Below, in pieces: positions 23,193 to 38,928 of a stretch of 64,000 nucleotides of DNA (position 1 is the first letter of the stretch; the number at the start of each line of letters is the position of its first letter). The DNA comes from Candidula unifasciata (lineage: Eukaryota > Mollusca > Gastropoda > Stylommatophora > Geomitridae). The stretch lies in assembly GCA_905116865.2 (NCBI GenBank), contig CAJHNH020000224.1, positions 423,657 to 487,656 on the forward strand, in the 5' to 3' direction. The position numbers and the translations under genes are program-made. Under the pieces are notes generated by a model. The model was not told the DNA's origin. It made no database searches and worked only from the letters and a program-made list of their open reading frames with translations.

Positions 23193-26100
23193 TATAGTTT
23201 GGTCTAGCTATATTCTTACTAAATGGCTGAACCATTTCATTATCTGTCTGTCAATATAATATAATCCAGACATGGTCTTACTCCGACTTTCTCTTTAACG
23301 CTGGTATTCGTGTCATTCTTCTTGTGTCGTTAGTGACCTTATAGAGACAGCACATTTCACAGGTAGTTATTTTCTATTCTAGTGTCCTACTCATTGTCAC
23401 TGAAATTCATACAAAAGACAACAGCGCAGATACAGACAATTTGTTGCAAGCAAATCAAAGATGAAGCAAGGCTTCTCAGTTACAAAATGAGCTCATAACA
23501 ATGGATCATCTAGACATTATATAACAATGGGTCATCTAGACATTATATAACAATGGGTCATGTAGACATTATATAACAATGGATCATCTAGACATTATAT
23601 AACAATGGATCATCTAGACATTATATAACAATGGATCATCTAGACATTATATAACAATGGGTCATATAGACATTACATAACAATAAATCATCTAGACATT
23701 ACATAACAATGGATCATATAGACATTACATAACAATGGGTCATCTAGACATTATATAACAATGGATCATCTAGACATTATATAACAATGGATCATCTAGA
23801 CATTACATAACAATGGATCATCTAGACATTATATAACAATGGGTCATCTAGACATTACATAACAATAAATCATCTAGACATTTTATAACAATGGATCATC
23901 TAGACATTACATAACAATGGATCATCTAGACATTATATAACAATGGGTCATCTTGATCTAGACATTACATAACAATAAATCATCTAGACATTATATAACA
24001 ATAAATCATCTAGACATTATATAACAATGGATCATCTAGACATTATATAACAATGGGTCATCTAGATATTATATAACAATGGGTCATCTAGACATTACAT
24101 AACAATAAATCATCTAGACATTACATAACAATAAATCATCTAGACATTACATAACAATAAATCATCTAGACATTACATAACAATAAATCATCTAGACATT
24201 ATATAACAATGGATCATCTAGACATTATATAACAATGGGTCATCTAGACATTACAAATGTCCACTGTTGATAATCATAAATACCCTCTCTCTCTCAGAGG
24301 GGAAGAGAGAAAGAGCATGTAACCTAGGAATCAAGATAAGATTTGTAGGTAATATTCACAGATGTGCGAGACAAAAAGCCACTAAAAAATTACTTACAAT
24401 TAAAAATATCACCCAATAAAAAGCCACCAAAATATAGAAATCAGATACTTGGCTGACAATGAAATTCCACCCAACAAAAAAAAGCCATCCATGAATCAAG
24501 ATCAGATACAGAGGTAACCAAACACAACATGCTGTGAGAGCCGCCCAAAGGAGGAAGACAAACAATGGCTGGTACTGACCTCCTCTTCCAGCTCCTGATA
24601 ATCAAAATAAACTAGGTCAGCCAGGTCTCCACGCTCGGACAGCACCACCAGTAACTGTCGCAGACAGTCTTTTTTCCTGTGGATACAATCATAGCAATGA
24701 ACACATTCACTGTAACCAGCCCACTCAGTCACTTTGCCATTTCTAATCTTTCTTTTTTTCCAGTCAACCAAATTTTCAGTTCCTTGCATACTGACCTTCG
24801 AGTTGAAACCAACAGGTTGTACTCTTCCATGGTTAAAATACCCATACTTAACTCTTTGAGCTCCAGGGGGTTTTGCATCATAGGCCCAGGAAGTATTAAA
24901 GAGAATCATAAAATTGGTGCATCATGCATTCATTGGGCTTCTAGGTAGGAACTTATGTACGTATGATGCGTTCGTTGGGACTCAAAGAGTTAAGCCAGGT
25001 CTTCACCATCTGTAAACTTTGCCCGTAACCCACATTATTAATGCTTCACCTATGAGAACCCCAACCACCCTACCATTCCCATCACCTATGATTTACCTAT
25101 TACCTTGCTACCAACAATCTCCCATCATCTATGATTTACCTATTACCTTGCTACCAACAATCTCACATCATCTACGATTTACCTATTACCTTGCTACCAA
25201 CAATCTCCCATCACCTATGATTTACCTATTACCTTGCTACCAACAATCTCCCATCATCTATGATTTACCTATTACCTTGCTACCAACAATCTCCCATTAT
25301 CTATGATTTACCTATCACCTTGCTACCAACAATCTCCCATCATCTATGATTTAGATACTACCTAGCTACCAATAATCTCCCATCATCTATGATTTACCTA
25401 CTACCTTGCCACCAACATTCTCCCATCATATTTGATTTACCTATTACCTTGCCACCAACATTCTCCCATCATATTTGATTTACCTATTACCTTGCTACCA
25501 ACAATCTCCCATTATCTATGATTTACCTATTACCTTGCTACCAACAATCTCCCATTATCTATGATTTACCTATTACCTTGCTACCAACAATCTCCCATTA
25601 TCTATGATTTACCTACTACCTTGCTACCAACAACCTCCCATCATCTATGATTTACCTATTCCCTTGCTACCAACATTGTCCCATCATCTATGATTTACCT
25701 ATTACCTTGCTACCAACAATCTCCCATCAAATGTGATTTACCTACTACCTTGCTACCAACAATCTCCCATAACCTATCAGGTCAATACATTTACCCAGTT
25801 TCTGAAATGTACAAGGTGTCCTATATTGGTCCAGAGTTATTGCTGCGCTGATCTCATCTGGCACAAATTCATCTTTTCATTGAAGATTCCAAACATGCAA
25901 TGCTACTGTAGACATCCTTTGTTACCTCCTTAATTGAGAGAAAGATAGGTAGAAAGAGGGAGGTAGGAAGGAAGACAGGGTGGTAGAGAGTGAGAGAGGC
26001 AGGGAGAGAGAGAGACAGGAAGGGACAGAGGATGGAAGGGAGAGAGTGCAGGAAGGAAGAGAGGGAGGCGCGTGAAACAGACAACTCACCTGTCTGGATC

Positions 26101-29100
26101 TGGGTTGTTCATCATGGCATCAAATGCTTGCTGGTTGTGGCCCAGCTCTAGATGATGTTTGAAGATTTTGGACTGCAAGGCCGGCTACAAGACAGAAATG
26201 AAACAAGGCAGTGAACTTATCTTCTGTTTTGTTATTATCTGCTCTGTGCCACTAGACACCAACAGTTTAACAGAGGATTGGCAGCCAAGCCAGGTCACCC
26301 TCGGCTGCTGGGATTACTGTGAAGTCTCAGGCTGACAGTGAAACCCCTGGATCCATCTTCTCCTAGAACAGTGGTTGTCAACGCTTTGCAGGTGGTGCCC
26401 TCTTTTATATATGGCACACTCCCCACCCCCAGAACACCTGTTTTGTTTTTAATATTTTTTTTAAATAATTAAACAAACAAAAAACCTAAAATATCAAGAT
26501 TGCTTTACACCCCCCCCCCCCCCCCAATCATCCTTGTGTGTGCCGGAAGGGCGATGACCCCAGGTTACAAACCACTGCTTTAGTGCCCTAGAACTATGAT
26601 CTGTTTCTAGTACAACATGTGCTTCTCACTGAAAGGACACACACAGTTGACACACCAGCCCAGTGTTGAAACCTGCCTTTGGTCAGGATTATGTTGTGAC
26701 CATAACATTAACCTTCTCAAGAAACACATAAGAGGTCATTGTCTTGTAGCTAAAAGAGTTGGCTTGATATGGGACACATTACCCCTTGAATGCAGTCTGA
26801 CTGACAAAACCGATTTTCTTCTATTTTCAGAAGTCAAAAGAATAATGACCTTAGCAATACAAACACTAAACAGCATTAAAAGTCTATGGTTAGGCACCAT
26901 CAAAGAATTCAAAACTAAAATTTTAAAAGCATGCATCTTTCCTATAGCAACAAACTGATGTGTCGTGGATGACTGACTGACTGACCCCACCAGGACATCA
27001 CACAAGCCATAAACACCCGATGACACAAAGTGCCACCATGTGGGTGAGGATCACCGTGGAGAGGTCCCAGAAACCGTGTTCAGCCTTTAGGCCATATTTA
27101 TGGCCAGGCTATATTACGGCCCCTGGCAAAGCCAGAGTAGGGCTTCAAACAACCAAAAATTTCATCCTAAAAAGGACGGGAAGTGGTATCGTAGTACAGT
27201 GTTGTGGATTATCACACAGTCCTTAAGAAAGAAAATTTGGGCTTCTGAGCTGAAATGCTACACAAAGAATACCATGGACCAAGAACCATGGACCAAGAAA
27301 GAAATACTGACATCCTAAAAGATCTGAACATCAAGGGAAACTGGCTAGTTAGAAAAAACCATCTTGTCTCAGAAACTAAAATATTTTGGCCATATCAAGT
27401 GCCATTGCCGACTGAATAAAATAATAGTAGAACAAATGGTAGAGGAAAAGAGAGGCAGGGGCCGACCAGCACAAAGATGGGCACAGGATATTAGTGACAT
27501 CTTGAGTAAGAAAATGCACGAGGTGGGAGAGCTGGCGAGAGTTTCTTTTAGGGAGACTCTGACAAGAGCGAGATTCTGCAAAAGACTCCTATATGACTGA
27601 CTTCTATGTTCACCTTCAAAAGTGTGAGTGATTTACAGGTAGGCTGCAATACCTGCAACCTTCGTGCCCAACACATCCAATTTCGTCTCTTACGGCAAAA
27701 GAAGACCCAGAACCCACACAGGGAGATCCACAAAATATTACTGTGGCTGGTTTGTGTGACATTTTTACTGACAAAGGTTTAGAAGTTATAAACTTTTTTT
27801 TTAATTGTGCACTTACCAAATTTGGGTCATCTTTGTCAGCTTTGTTGATGGCTTCAGTTGCCATGGTGATGACCAGGTCAGGCAAGCCATGCTCCTCTAA
27901 CTGCCTAATGACCTGCAAGAAAAAAAACATCCTAAACTGTAAATGATCTGAACTTTATGTTATCCAATCACAGACACATTACTGCACATTCACATGCATG
28001 ATCAGTTCTATGTTCTGTTATCAAAGTCAACCTTACTGCACATTAAGCACTCTCAGTGTGCTCCGATACAGCAGGCAGTCTAAGGTACCTCCAATGACTG
28101 TTTCCCTTGAGGAGCTGCTTGGCTGTGTCCCCTAACCCAGCCTCGAAGGCAACACAAACAGGCTTTATCCTGCTTTACTCCAGTGTTCTGATGCAGCAGC
28201 TGGCGAATTTTAGCAAGTCTGATACCAGCCCACCCACAGAGCCTAGAAGAGAAGTGTGGCCACATTTCAAGAGCAGAGATTCAATGTTGTGGGACAACTC
28301 ACACCAAAGACGTTTTTAGTTGGAAAGAGAGCAACAAGCTGATACAAGGATTGGTGGACAAATATGCATACAAACAGACACGGAGACAGCTGATTGAAGG
28401 ATAGATGGACAAATGCAGGCATAAACAGGCAAAACAGACTGAATGTTTACAGGATAAGAGGAAACAGTAAGTAAACAATAACTGAAGCATAAAACAGAAA
28501 GTTGGAAAGATCAAGGAGAAAAGACAATAAGAAAAGAATGAGGAAGAGTGTAGCAAACAAATTCAAGCAAAAACAACAAAGTAAAAAAGAACCAGAAACC
28601 TTGAGGAAGTAGAGCGTCTGAAGTCTGTAGTGGTTGGTCTCCTCTGACTGTAAGAGTTTCTGTGACAAGAATGTTTCCGTGGCAACACCATCGCTGGCTT
28701 CAACAAATAATCTCACAGCTTTGTGCACCTCGCTGCAATTAAGAACAGAACAGAACATTCATTAATGAGAACAGAACAGAACATTCATAAATCATAAATG
28801 AGAACAGAACCAAACATTCATAAAAGAGAAAAGAACAGGGCATTCACAAATGATAAAAGAATGAGTCATTCATAAATGAGAACAGAACCAAACATTCATA
28901 AATGAGAATAGAACCAAATATTCATAATGAAAAAAGAACAAAGCATTCACAAATAAGAAAAGAACAAAGCATTCACAAATGAAAAAAGAACGGGTCATTC
29001 ATAAATGAGAACAGAACCGAACATTCAGATATGACAACAGAACACAGCATGCATAAATGAAAACACAACAGATCATTCACAAATGAGAACAGAACAGTCA

Positions 29101-32100
29101 GTAGTCTTTCCTTTGCAGATCCCAAAACAACCTTCCGGAAAACTTCTCGATCACAAGCAAGATTTCCCGTGTCCAATACACCAATCTTAAGATCATCCGC
29201 CGCATCCTGCACCCATCTTCTCTTTAGCCTTCTTCTTTGTCTCTTTCCAGGCATATAGTAAAAAAGTAAAGCACGACCCCTCCATTATTGTTCTCTTCTA
29301 AACTTTTGTGACGTTTAAAGTGACCAAAATATTTCAATTTTCTGTGTTTTATTGTCTTTTATAGCCATACTTCTTCAATATTCAAATCTTGAAGTATGGA
29401 TGCATTTGTTCTTTTCTTTACCCATGATATTCTTAGAACCCATCTATAACATTTGTATTTAAAGGCATTTATGCGCTGTTCAGCTTGTTTAGTAAGTGTC
29501 CAGGTCTCACAGGTGTATGTTGCAATCAGAAGGATGCATGCTCTTAGAAATCTTATTTTTGTAGTTCTGTTGGTCCCACTACAAAATTTATTCCGATGTT
29601 TTAATCTGTGAAGAGCAACTGATAGTCGTTCAATTTCTTTCATTGTGTCACCATTGTTGGCAATCAATGACCCAAGATATTCTACAACCTCCTATCTTTC
29701 CTCATTAACATATATTTCTTTCTCCGTGGTAGTTTTATGATGAGAACAGCATTCATAAATGAGAACAGAATGGAGCATATACAGATGAGAACAGAGGGTC
29801 TATTCTTTTTCTCCCTCACAAGGGCCTGTAGAACCCACACGGGCAGCTTTTATAACTGAGTGTTGGGATATTTCTACCAATCACTCACACATACATACAG
29901 AAGCAATCACAACCAGAACCGGCCTGAGACACCGACATTTACAAGATCATTTATTTACATACCATCCGATACACCTGCTGACACTCCAACAATGCTCTAT
30001 GATGTCATTAATCTATCATAAACAATACAACAACAAAAATACATACTGGAAATGCAAGTAGGCGAGGCCGAGAAAGAAGGCACAAGATCCTTCGTTCCAG
30101 CTACACCAGGGAGTCAACAGCTGTACATACTCCTGCAGCCGCAGGTACTGGCAGGCCCGCACCAGGTACTCGGGGAATATTGTGTCGTCTGTCGCTGGCC
30201 AGCTGATATTGTCTGGTCAAGGTATTCTTACACAGAAGGGCAGGACATACACGTACATGACACAAGGAATGAGAAGTTATTGTATATGCCAGGGGGATCA
30301 GGAAGATTGAACCCTTTGACCCAGCAATGCTTATAAAAAATTGGTAAAAAGTAAAGTCGGGAGATGTGAATCAGCGTCATTGCACACGGTTAAAAACCAT
30401 AAGTGCTCTGCCACCAGTATGGACAGCTGATAAGAAACTGTCTGCCGGTGTCGCCGTCCGCACTTAACTCTGTAGCTACAGCGACGTTCCTCTATTCACC
30501 CCAGAGTGTCAACTAAAGGCTGGGTGAACCCGGGAACCACCCGGTTTTAAACACCGACCATGGATGCAGCGAGTCGCAGCTGGGTTTGAAAGCGAGCCTC
30601 CTATCGACTGCGCTAACACAGCTAAAAAATTAGTTATCGCCAGTAGGAATTCTCAAAATAAAAATTCCTATAATAACATTTTTTTAAAAACATTTGACAC
30701 AGGTCACAAATGTATTTGTTTATAAACATTTTTAAAAATGCCTTAGCTCCCCCAATTAATAAAGATATATTAAGAAAGTAATCAATAAACATAAACAGAG
30801 TGAAGCATGAAATGGAATACATTCCCTGGGGCCTTAAAATATATGTACTGGGTGACTCAGGCCATGACCTGGTGATCTCCATCACAAAGGCTTATAGGAA
30901 AATTTCACACCAAATTGGCAATTTTTTTTTTTAAACTGTTTTATTTTTAAGGAGACACCTCCCCCCTTCCCCCATAAATTCTTTTTTTAGTTAATATATT
31001 CACACCCTGACATTATAAACGTCTGCACAAGTGTAAACAGCCAAAAGCATTAACTACGCATTTTTGTAGAAAGGTCACATTAGACAAGTCAAAAAACTGA
31101 CATTTACTAAACTGGCCCCAACCGGGTCAGGTGGTGGGTCACATGTGGGCGATACCTCACATGTGGTGGGTCACATAAGAAGCAACAAGGATACATTAAC
31201 AGGCCTAGGCCCAAAATAAATTCAATGAGGTCGTCTCTCCACACGGCCGGACTCCCAGCACTGATAGACGCCAGCCGCTGTCTGATCTGCTCACCTCCGA
31301 CACCTTCTAGAAACATCTGCGCCACGTAAGAAGTGTGGTAACCTGCAAATTGATGTACAATAAACCTGTGAGAGACTAGAGACTTACACTGATGTAATTA
31401 TCATGCAAACATGCTGAACAGTCATAATACCATCAGCAGTGCAGTCAATTGCTTCGATTTGTTGCTAAGTAAATTTTCATTTACTGGTTTTGTGTCTGTA
31501 CTTGGTAGGATAGTTGACACGCTGTCTTGTGGTTTTCAGCAAAGCTCTGATAATCTATTTTTGGCCCTGCCATTGCGATTTTAGCAAATTCTTCATTAGC
31601 CGAATTTTACAACATGCTTGGTAAGGATCAGTAGGTCTATTCTCGTCTCCACAAAAATGAGGCTCGGACCCACACAAGAAATTAGTACAGTCAGTTAACT
31701 AGTACAATGACGACGTAAATAGGGGGTGAATGCAGTCGAGCTGATTGCAAGAAACGTTAAATATAACACAAAATGTGTCTAGAAAACTCAACCGAGGGAA
31801 TGGAAAAGATGCACACAAACACAACCGAACGTTTCGATAAAAGTCTTTATGAACAGGATACTAACTAGTCTGATGGGCTACAGCAGTGGCTCTCAACCTT
31901 CCTAATGCTGCAACCCTTTAATAGAGTTCTTCATGTTGTGGTGACCCCCACTAATAACATTATTTTTGTTGTTGCTTCAAAACTTCAGTGAATATGTGTT
32001 TTCCTACGTGAAAAGCTTGTTTGGCCCACAAAAAAGTCGAAACACATAGGTTGAGGACCGCTGATCCTTGTGAAAAGCTTTTTTCGGCCCACAAAAGGGT

Positions 32101-35100
32101 CAAAACACATAGATTGAGGACCGCTGATCCTTGTGAAAAGCTTGTTCGGCCCACAAAAGGGTCGAAACACATAGATTGAGGACCGCTGATCCTTGTGAAA
32201 AGCTTTTTCGGCCCACAAAAGGGTCGAAACACATAGGTTGAGGACCGCTGGGGTACAGACTATTACCTATTACAAGAAAATTAATGTCATGTTGATATTA
32301 GTCACAGAATTTATACAGTTCAATTCTGGCAATTAGATTACATGATTACAGTAGTTAAATATCTCTATAATGCAACTGGTATCTCAACATCATGGCAATT
32401 AAAATACTAAGTCGTGATATTTAGATGTCTCTATCATCATCATCATCAAGTGCTTTGCCAGCCGGCGTAGGCATACATGCATCTCCAGAGATCTCAGTCT
32501 TTGATGTTCCGGATCAATTCCACTGATGATATTTCTCCATGTCACTGTCTTAAGTCATCTACCATCATTTCTCTTGATCTGCCTCTGCTACCAGATGATC
32601 TTTCCATTCATCACAATATTTTCCAGTGCTCCTTTTCCCATCATTTCACCAAAAAACTTTGTCTCCTCTCATTGTTGTATTTAATGTTCTACTTTCATTA
32701 GCCATTTCCAGGCGATCAATGTTAGTTATTCTGACAGTCAAAGGTATTCGTAACATTCTTCTCAACAGCCACATCTCAGTTGCCTCCAAACTCTTCATTG
32801 TTTGTTCACATTCCACTGTTCAATCAGAGCATTTAAAAATCCCAGTATGATATGTAGATGCTTCACTATATTTAGACATCTAAATGCAAACACAAACAGA
32901 AACGAAATCTCAGCTACAAACGGCGGGCAAGGACACAAACAACACAAAATATGTGAGGACTTACTCGGCCGAGCTGTTGTACGAGCTGAAACGTCAGTAA
33001 TCTCCAAGGTACTCAGCTGCCGCAAATTCTGATCACTGTTTAGAAACAAGATTCCAGGTGTTTCACTTCCATCAGTTACAGATATGTGTAAAAGTGATAA
33101 ACAGCTTTGTACAAATGTAAATTGATGGGCCACCACAGACAATGAGTAGATCCATAAACAGCATTGTACAAGTGTACAGGAGGGTGGTCACATACAATAA
33201 GTAGATCCATAAACATCATCATACAAGCCTAAAGTGATGGGCCGTCACAAATGAGTAGCCTTGTACAAACGTGAAGAGATGGGCTGTCACATTCAACGAG
33301 TAGTCCATCAACACAGAAAAAGGAACTAGACAGCTCCAAAATGTAACTAGACAACTCCAAAGTGGAACTAGACAGCTCTAAAGTGGAACTAGACAGCTCT
33401 AAAGTGGAACTAGACAGCTCTAAAGTGGAACTAGACAGCTCTAAAGTGGAACTAGACAGCTCTAAAGTGGAACTAGACAACTCCAAAGTGGAACTAGACA
33501 GCTCTAAAGTGGAACTAGACAGCTCTAAAGTGGAACTAGACAGCTCTAAAGTGGGACTAGACAGCTCTTAAGTGGAACTTGACAACTCTAAAGTGGGACT
33601 TGACAGCTCTAAAGTGGAACTAGACAGCTCTAAAGTGGAACTAGACTGCTCTAAAGTGGAACTAGACTGCTCTAAAGTGGAACTAGACTGCTCTAAAGTG
33701 GAACTAGACAACTCTAAAGATGAACTTGACAGCTCTAAAGTGGAACTGGTCAGTTTTAGAAAAGCACAATCAACAAAGATGTCTTTAGAGATTTATTATT
33801 GGTTTATCCAGAGACAAAATCTGTCCGTGAAGACATAATATTGGTTTAGTTAATATCTGTATGTGAAGATACAGAACTGGTATCAGCAGACAATACCTGT
33901 CTGTGAAGATACAGTATTGGTTTATCCGGAGATTGATAAGACTGAGTGGTAATACAGTATTTGTCTGTGGAGATACTTAGTCTTTTTGTTCGTCCGAGTG
34001 ACGTAGATGTGCTGTGCCTGTTTACAGCAGAGCTTCAATATCCGGCTTCTTTGAGCATTTGCTGGCTGATTTACCTTCCCGGACAGCTTCGTGAGACAGG
34101 GACATGTTGTGGTCTTATTTTTTGTGGTATTCTCTTTGTACCCTTACCTACAGATGTTGCCCCTGGAGACCCTGTCCAGGGCATCTGCGTGTTGACAGGT
34201 CGGACCTCAAGGGAAGGCAGGGGCACCTCAAGGGCATTACCTGCCATCCAAGGAGGCTTCCATGGATGCCAAGCTGACACATAACGCTCTGGTCCTCGGC
34301 TCACCCAAGGAATCATCACGTCTTGCACATGACTGCTGAATCTCACATCCGTACGTTCAGCTTTCCACCTGTCACAGGCTGCGACTTCTGGAGATCTGCA
34401 GTGAGCAGCCTGCAGTTCCAGGAATTCAATGACACACAAACAGGCACCTTTTTTTTTTTCTTTCTTTTTATTTCTGCACGTTGGTCACCTTTAACATTGT
34501 TTCATCTGGAAATTTAGCAGTACGGCAAAAGCATGCATCCATCATGGCTCCCCCATTCTAGGTTCCAAACTCTGGCGAGTGGGGCCAATGGTAACCGGCA
34601 TGTGAACCTTTCTGTCAATTAGAAGGATTTTTATGGTCAATAAACAAATAGGTCTGTCTGTGGAGATACAATAAACAAAGAGGTCTGTCTGTGGAGATAT
34701 AATAAACAAAGAGGTCTGTCTGTGGAGATACAATAAACAAAGAGGTCTGTCTGTGGAGATATATTAAACAAAGAAGTCTGTGGAGACCCAATGTCTGTCT
34801 ATGTCCAGGACTTACAGCACACTGTTGGGGCTAGCAGTGGTCAGGGCTTGGGATGCCCACACTAGAACCTTGTAACATCTCAGCAAGTCCACGCCCTTGG
34901 GCAGCAGGTCATTCATGATGGTGTCCTTGACACTCTGGGCCAGGCCTGCCTGTAACAGTCACACAAACATCAGTTACTCATAGTCACACAAACATCAGTT
35001 ACTCACAGTCACACAAACATCAGCTACTCACAGTCACCAGACATCAGTTACTCACAGTCACCAGACATCAGTTACTCACAGTCACACAAACATCAGCTAC

Positions 35101-38100
35101 TCAGTCACACAAATATCAGCTACTCAGACACACAAACATCAGCTACTCAGACACACAAATATCAGCTACTCACAGTCACACAAACATCAATTACTCACAG
35201 TCACACAAACATCAGTTACTCACAGTCACACAAACATCAGTTACTCACAGTCACACAAACATCAGTTACTCACAGTCACACAAACATCAGTTACTCACAG
35301 TCACACAAACATCAGTTACTCAGTCACACAAACATCAGTTACTCACAGTCACACAAACATCAGCTACTCAGTCACACAAACATCAGTTACTCAGTCACAC
35401 AAACATCAGTTACTCAGTCACACAAACATCAGCTACTCAGTCACACAAACATTAGTTACTCACAGTCACACAAACATCAGTTACTCACAGACACACAAAC
35501 ATCAGTTACTTACAGTCACACAAACATCAGCTACTCAGTCACACAAACATTAGTTACTCACAGTCACACAAACATCAGTTACTCACAGTCACACAAACAT
35601 CAGCTACTCAGTCACACAAACATCAGTTACTCACAGTCACACAAACATCAGTTACTCACAGTCACACAAACATCAGTTACTCACAGTCACACAAACATCA
35701 GTTACTCACGGTCACACAAATATCAGCTACTCAGACACACAAACATCAGCTACTCAGTCACACAAACATCAGCTACTCATACACACAAATATCAGCTACT
35801 CAGACACACAAATATCAGCTACTCAGACACACAAATATCAGCTACTCAGTCACACAAACATCAATTACTCATCGTCACACAAACATCAGCTACTCAGACA
35901 CACAAATATCAGCTACTCAGTCACACAAACATCAATTACTCACAGTCACACAAACATCAATTACTCACAGTCACACAAACATCAATTACTCACAGTCACA
36001 CAAACATCAATTACTCACAGTCACACAAACATCAATTACTCACAGTCACACAAACATCAGTTCCTCACAGTCACACAAACATCAGCTACTCAGTCACACA
36101 AACATCAGCTACTCAGTCACACAAACATCAGCTACACAGTCACACAAACATCAGTTACTCAGTCACACAAACATGTTACTCAGTCACACAAACATCAGTT
36201 ACTCACAGTCACACAAACATCAGCTACTCAGTCACACAAACATCAGTTACTCACAGTCACACAAACATCAGTTCCTCACAGTCACACAAACATCAGCTAC
36301 TCAGTCACACAAATATCAGCTACTCACAGTCACACAAACATCAGTTCCTCACAGTCACACAAACATCAGCTACTCAGTCACACAAACATTAGTTACTCAC
36401 AGTCACACAAACATCAGCTACTCAGTCACACAAACATCAGTTACTCAGTCACACAAACATCAGTTACTCAGTCACACAAACATCAGTTACTCACAGTCAC
36501 ACAAACATCAGCTACTCACAGTCACACAAACATCAGTTACTCACAGTCACACAAACATCAGCTACTCACAGTCACCAGACATCAGTTACTCACAGTCACC
36601 AGACATCAGTTACTCACAGTCACACAAACATCAGCTACTCAGTCACACAAACATCAGTTACTCACAGTCACACAAACATCAGCTACTCAGTCACACAAAC
36701 ATCAGTTACTCACAGTCACACAAACATCAGTTACTCACAGTCACACAAACATCAGTTACTCACAGTCACACAAACATCAGTTACTCACAGTCACACAAAC
36801 ATCAGCTACTCACAGTCACACAAACATCAGTTACTCACAGTCACACAAACATCAGTTACTCACAGTCACACAAACATCAGTTACTCAGTCACACAAACAT
36901 CAGCTACTCAGTCACACAAACATCAGTTACTCAGTCACACAAACATCAGTTACTCACAGTCACACAAACATCAGCTACTCAGTCACACAAACATCAGTTA
37001 CTCAGTCACACAAACATCAGTTACTCACAGTCACACAAACATCAGCTACTCACAGTCACACAAACATCAGCTACTCAGTCACACAAACATCAGTTACTCA
37101 CAGTCACACAAACATCAGCTACTCAGTCACACAAATATCAGCTACTCACAGTCACACAAACATCAGTTACTTACAGTCACCAGACATCAGTTACTCAAAG
37201 TTCCGCTACATTCACAAAAATACAAGAGAGAACATTATGTGTTAACATACTAATATCAATTTCCAGGTTTATGAATAAGAATTACCACATGTAAACTATA
37301 TGCAAGCCTATCAAACGAGGCAGAAAACCTGTTCAATGACAAGATAATTAAAGAAGTACTACAGACAACACAAGCTGGGACTAGAAAGTTCAAAGAAAAC
37401 AATGAAAGAAACACACTCAACCAAAGCTTTTATCAATAGAGTTTTAAATTCAATACAAACTACTGAATAAGACGACACAGTTTGTTACCAGCCACGGTCA
37501 GCAAGGAGACTCAAACTGGGGTCAGGGAGGATTGTTTTTAAGGAAGAATAGGCTGTATCACAGGAAACAAAAATGAATCAAACAAAAGAATCAAATACAG
37601 AGTTTCCATAAAGACAGGAATGAGCTTACGAAAGAAATACAAATAAATTAAGTGGAATACTTTAATTCTTCTACTTCCTCTTTTACCGCTCCAGATGAGG
37701 GAGATTTAAAGTTTTGTTTCTTGCTCTTCAGGCCGCCATGATCATAGAGACATCGTCATGATTAAATAATGTCTAATCAGTCCTTTTAAATCTCGGTAAA
37801 ATCTTTGTAGCGATTAATAAATCCACTACCAGCTTGCCAGGCCTGTCAAAACTTCCCTACCTATGGGCAGGACATGCCTGGGTGACCTAGTCTGGTCTTC
37901 ATGGCTACCGTTTCAGCCCAGTGGCACAAGGCACACAACAGACTTGGCTCAATCCTAGTAATCCCCGACACAACACTGACGTGGCAGCTGTGATACATTT
38001 CTGCCACACCAAAAGACACAGCACTCTGATAAACATATTAGATACTCTGGAAAAATATCAATCATTCTTCTTCTCTAGTACTGTCCTCCCTTTCAGCTTC

Positions 38101-38895
38101 AGGTTTTGAAGAGGCATCGGGTGTGTGCCCTGCTATGTGCTACATAGATGCCAGTATCTACGGTCTCAGATATTTATATCAATCATATTAACCTATATGT
38201 CAAATTAACAACAGATGCGCACACATACCCTTTCCTTGAGACTGGAGACAACCACCAGAAAGACGGTCAGATCCCTGACAAAATCAAACCTGAGACTGAC
38301 CAGTTGTTGAAAGGATTGGGTCAGGATGGACATGGCCAAAGTCCCAGTGAACAGATTGCTGTAATGTTGGTGTCCAGCTGTATCGGGAGAAAAAACACAT
38401 ACAATTTTTTTTAAATAATTTATTTCTCGTATATTTTATCTGACGATGAAACATGTGGCCTCCACCAACTCACAATACGTCCTTTGTAGGCTTAACCTTT
38501 TCACCTTGTAAAGCACCAAATTAGGTATTTATGTTTGAAAAATCACGGTAAAAGTCAGGAACAAGGCATATCTGTAGTGACTTCACTCTGATTAACCTGG
38601 GTAATGTTACTAGCTGTGTTAGCACCTGCACAGCATTTTTGGAGGTAAAGACATTTATTTGGTTACTGAAAATAGTATTTACAGTGGTTTTCTTGTAAAC
38701 CAAAATGGCTTTTTATTTTGACGTCTCAATTTGTCTGTTGCATTTAGTGTAAACAGGTCACGAGGTCAGGGAATGATTCGCGCGATATATTTTTTTGGGG
38801 GTCACAGGGAATGTATTCCATTTAACGCCTGACTCCGTTAAAGTTTACTGATTATTTCCTTTATACAGTCTGAAACTATATACACACACACACAC

Positions 38896-38928
<33 letters not shown>

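Noticed and set aside
33229..33838. Possible repeat protein with a KVELDSS heptad
   Set aside because: Open on both strands owing to a 21-bp unit, inside a NUP160 intron, and with no transcript signals.
34071..34439. 122-codon open frame on - strand as a NUP160 exon
   Set aside because: Exons 17 and 18 join in phase without it, and no NUP160-like residues are seen.
34956..37196. CRISPR-like regular array
   Set aside because: Units are directly adjacent with no unique spacers, and the context is a eukaryotic intron.
36173..37294. 373-codon open reading frame
   Set aside because: It lies within the 23/25-bp minisatellite, encodes only repeats of QTSVTHSH-like text, and has no codon bias or splice context.
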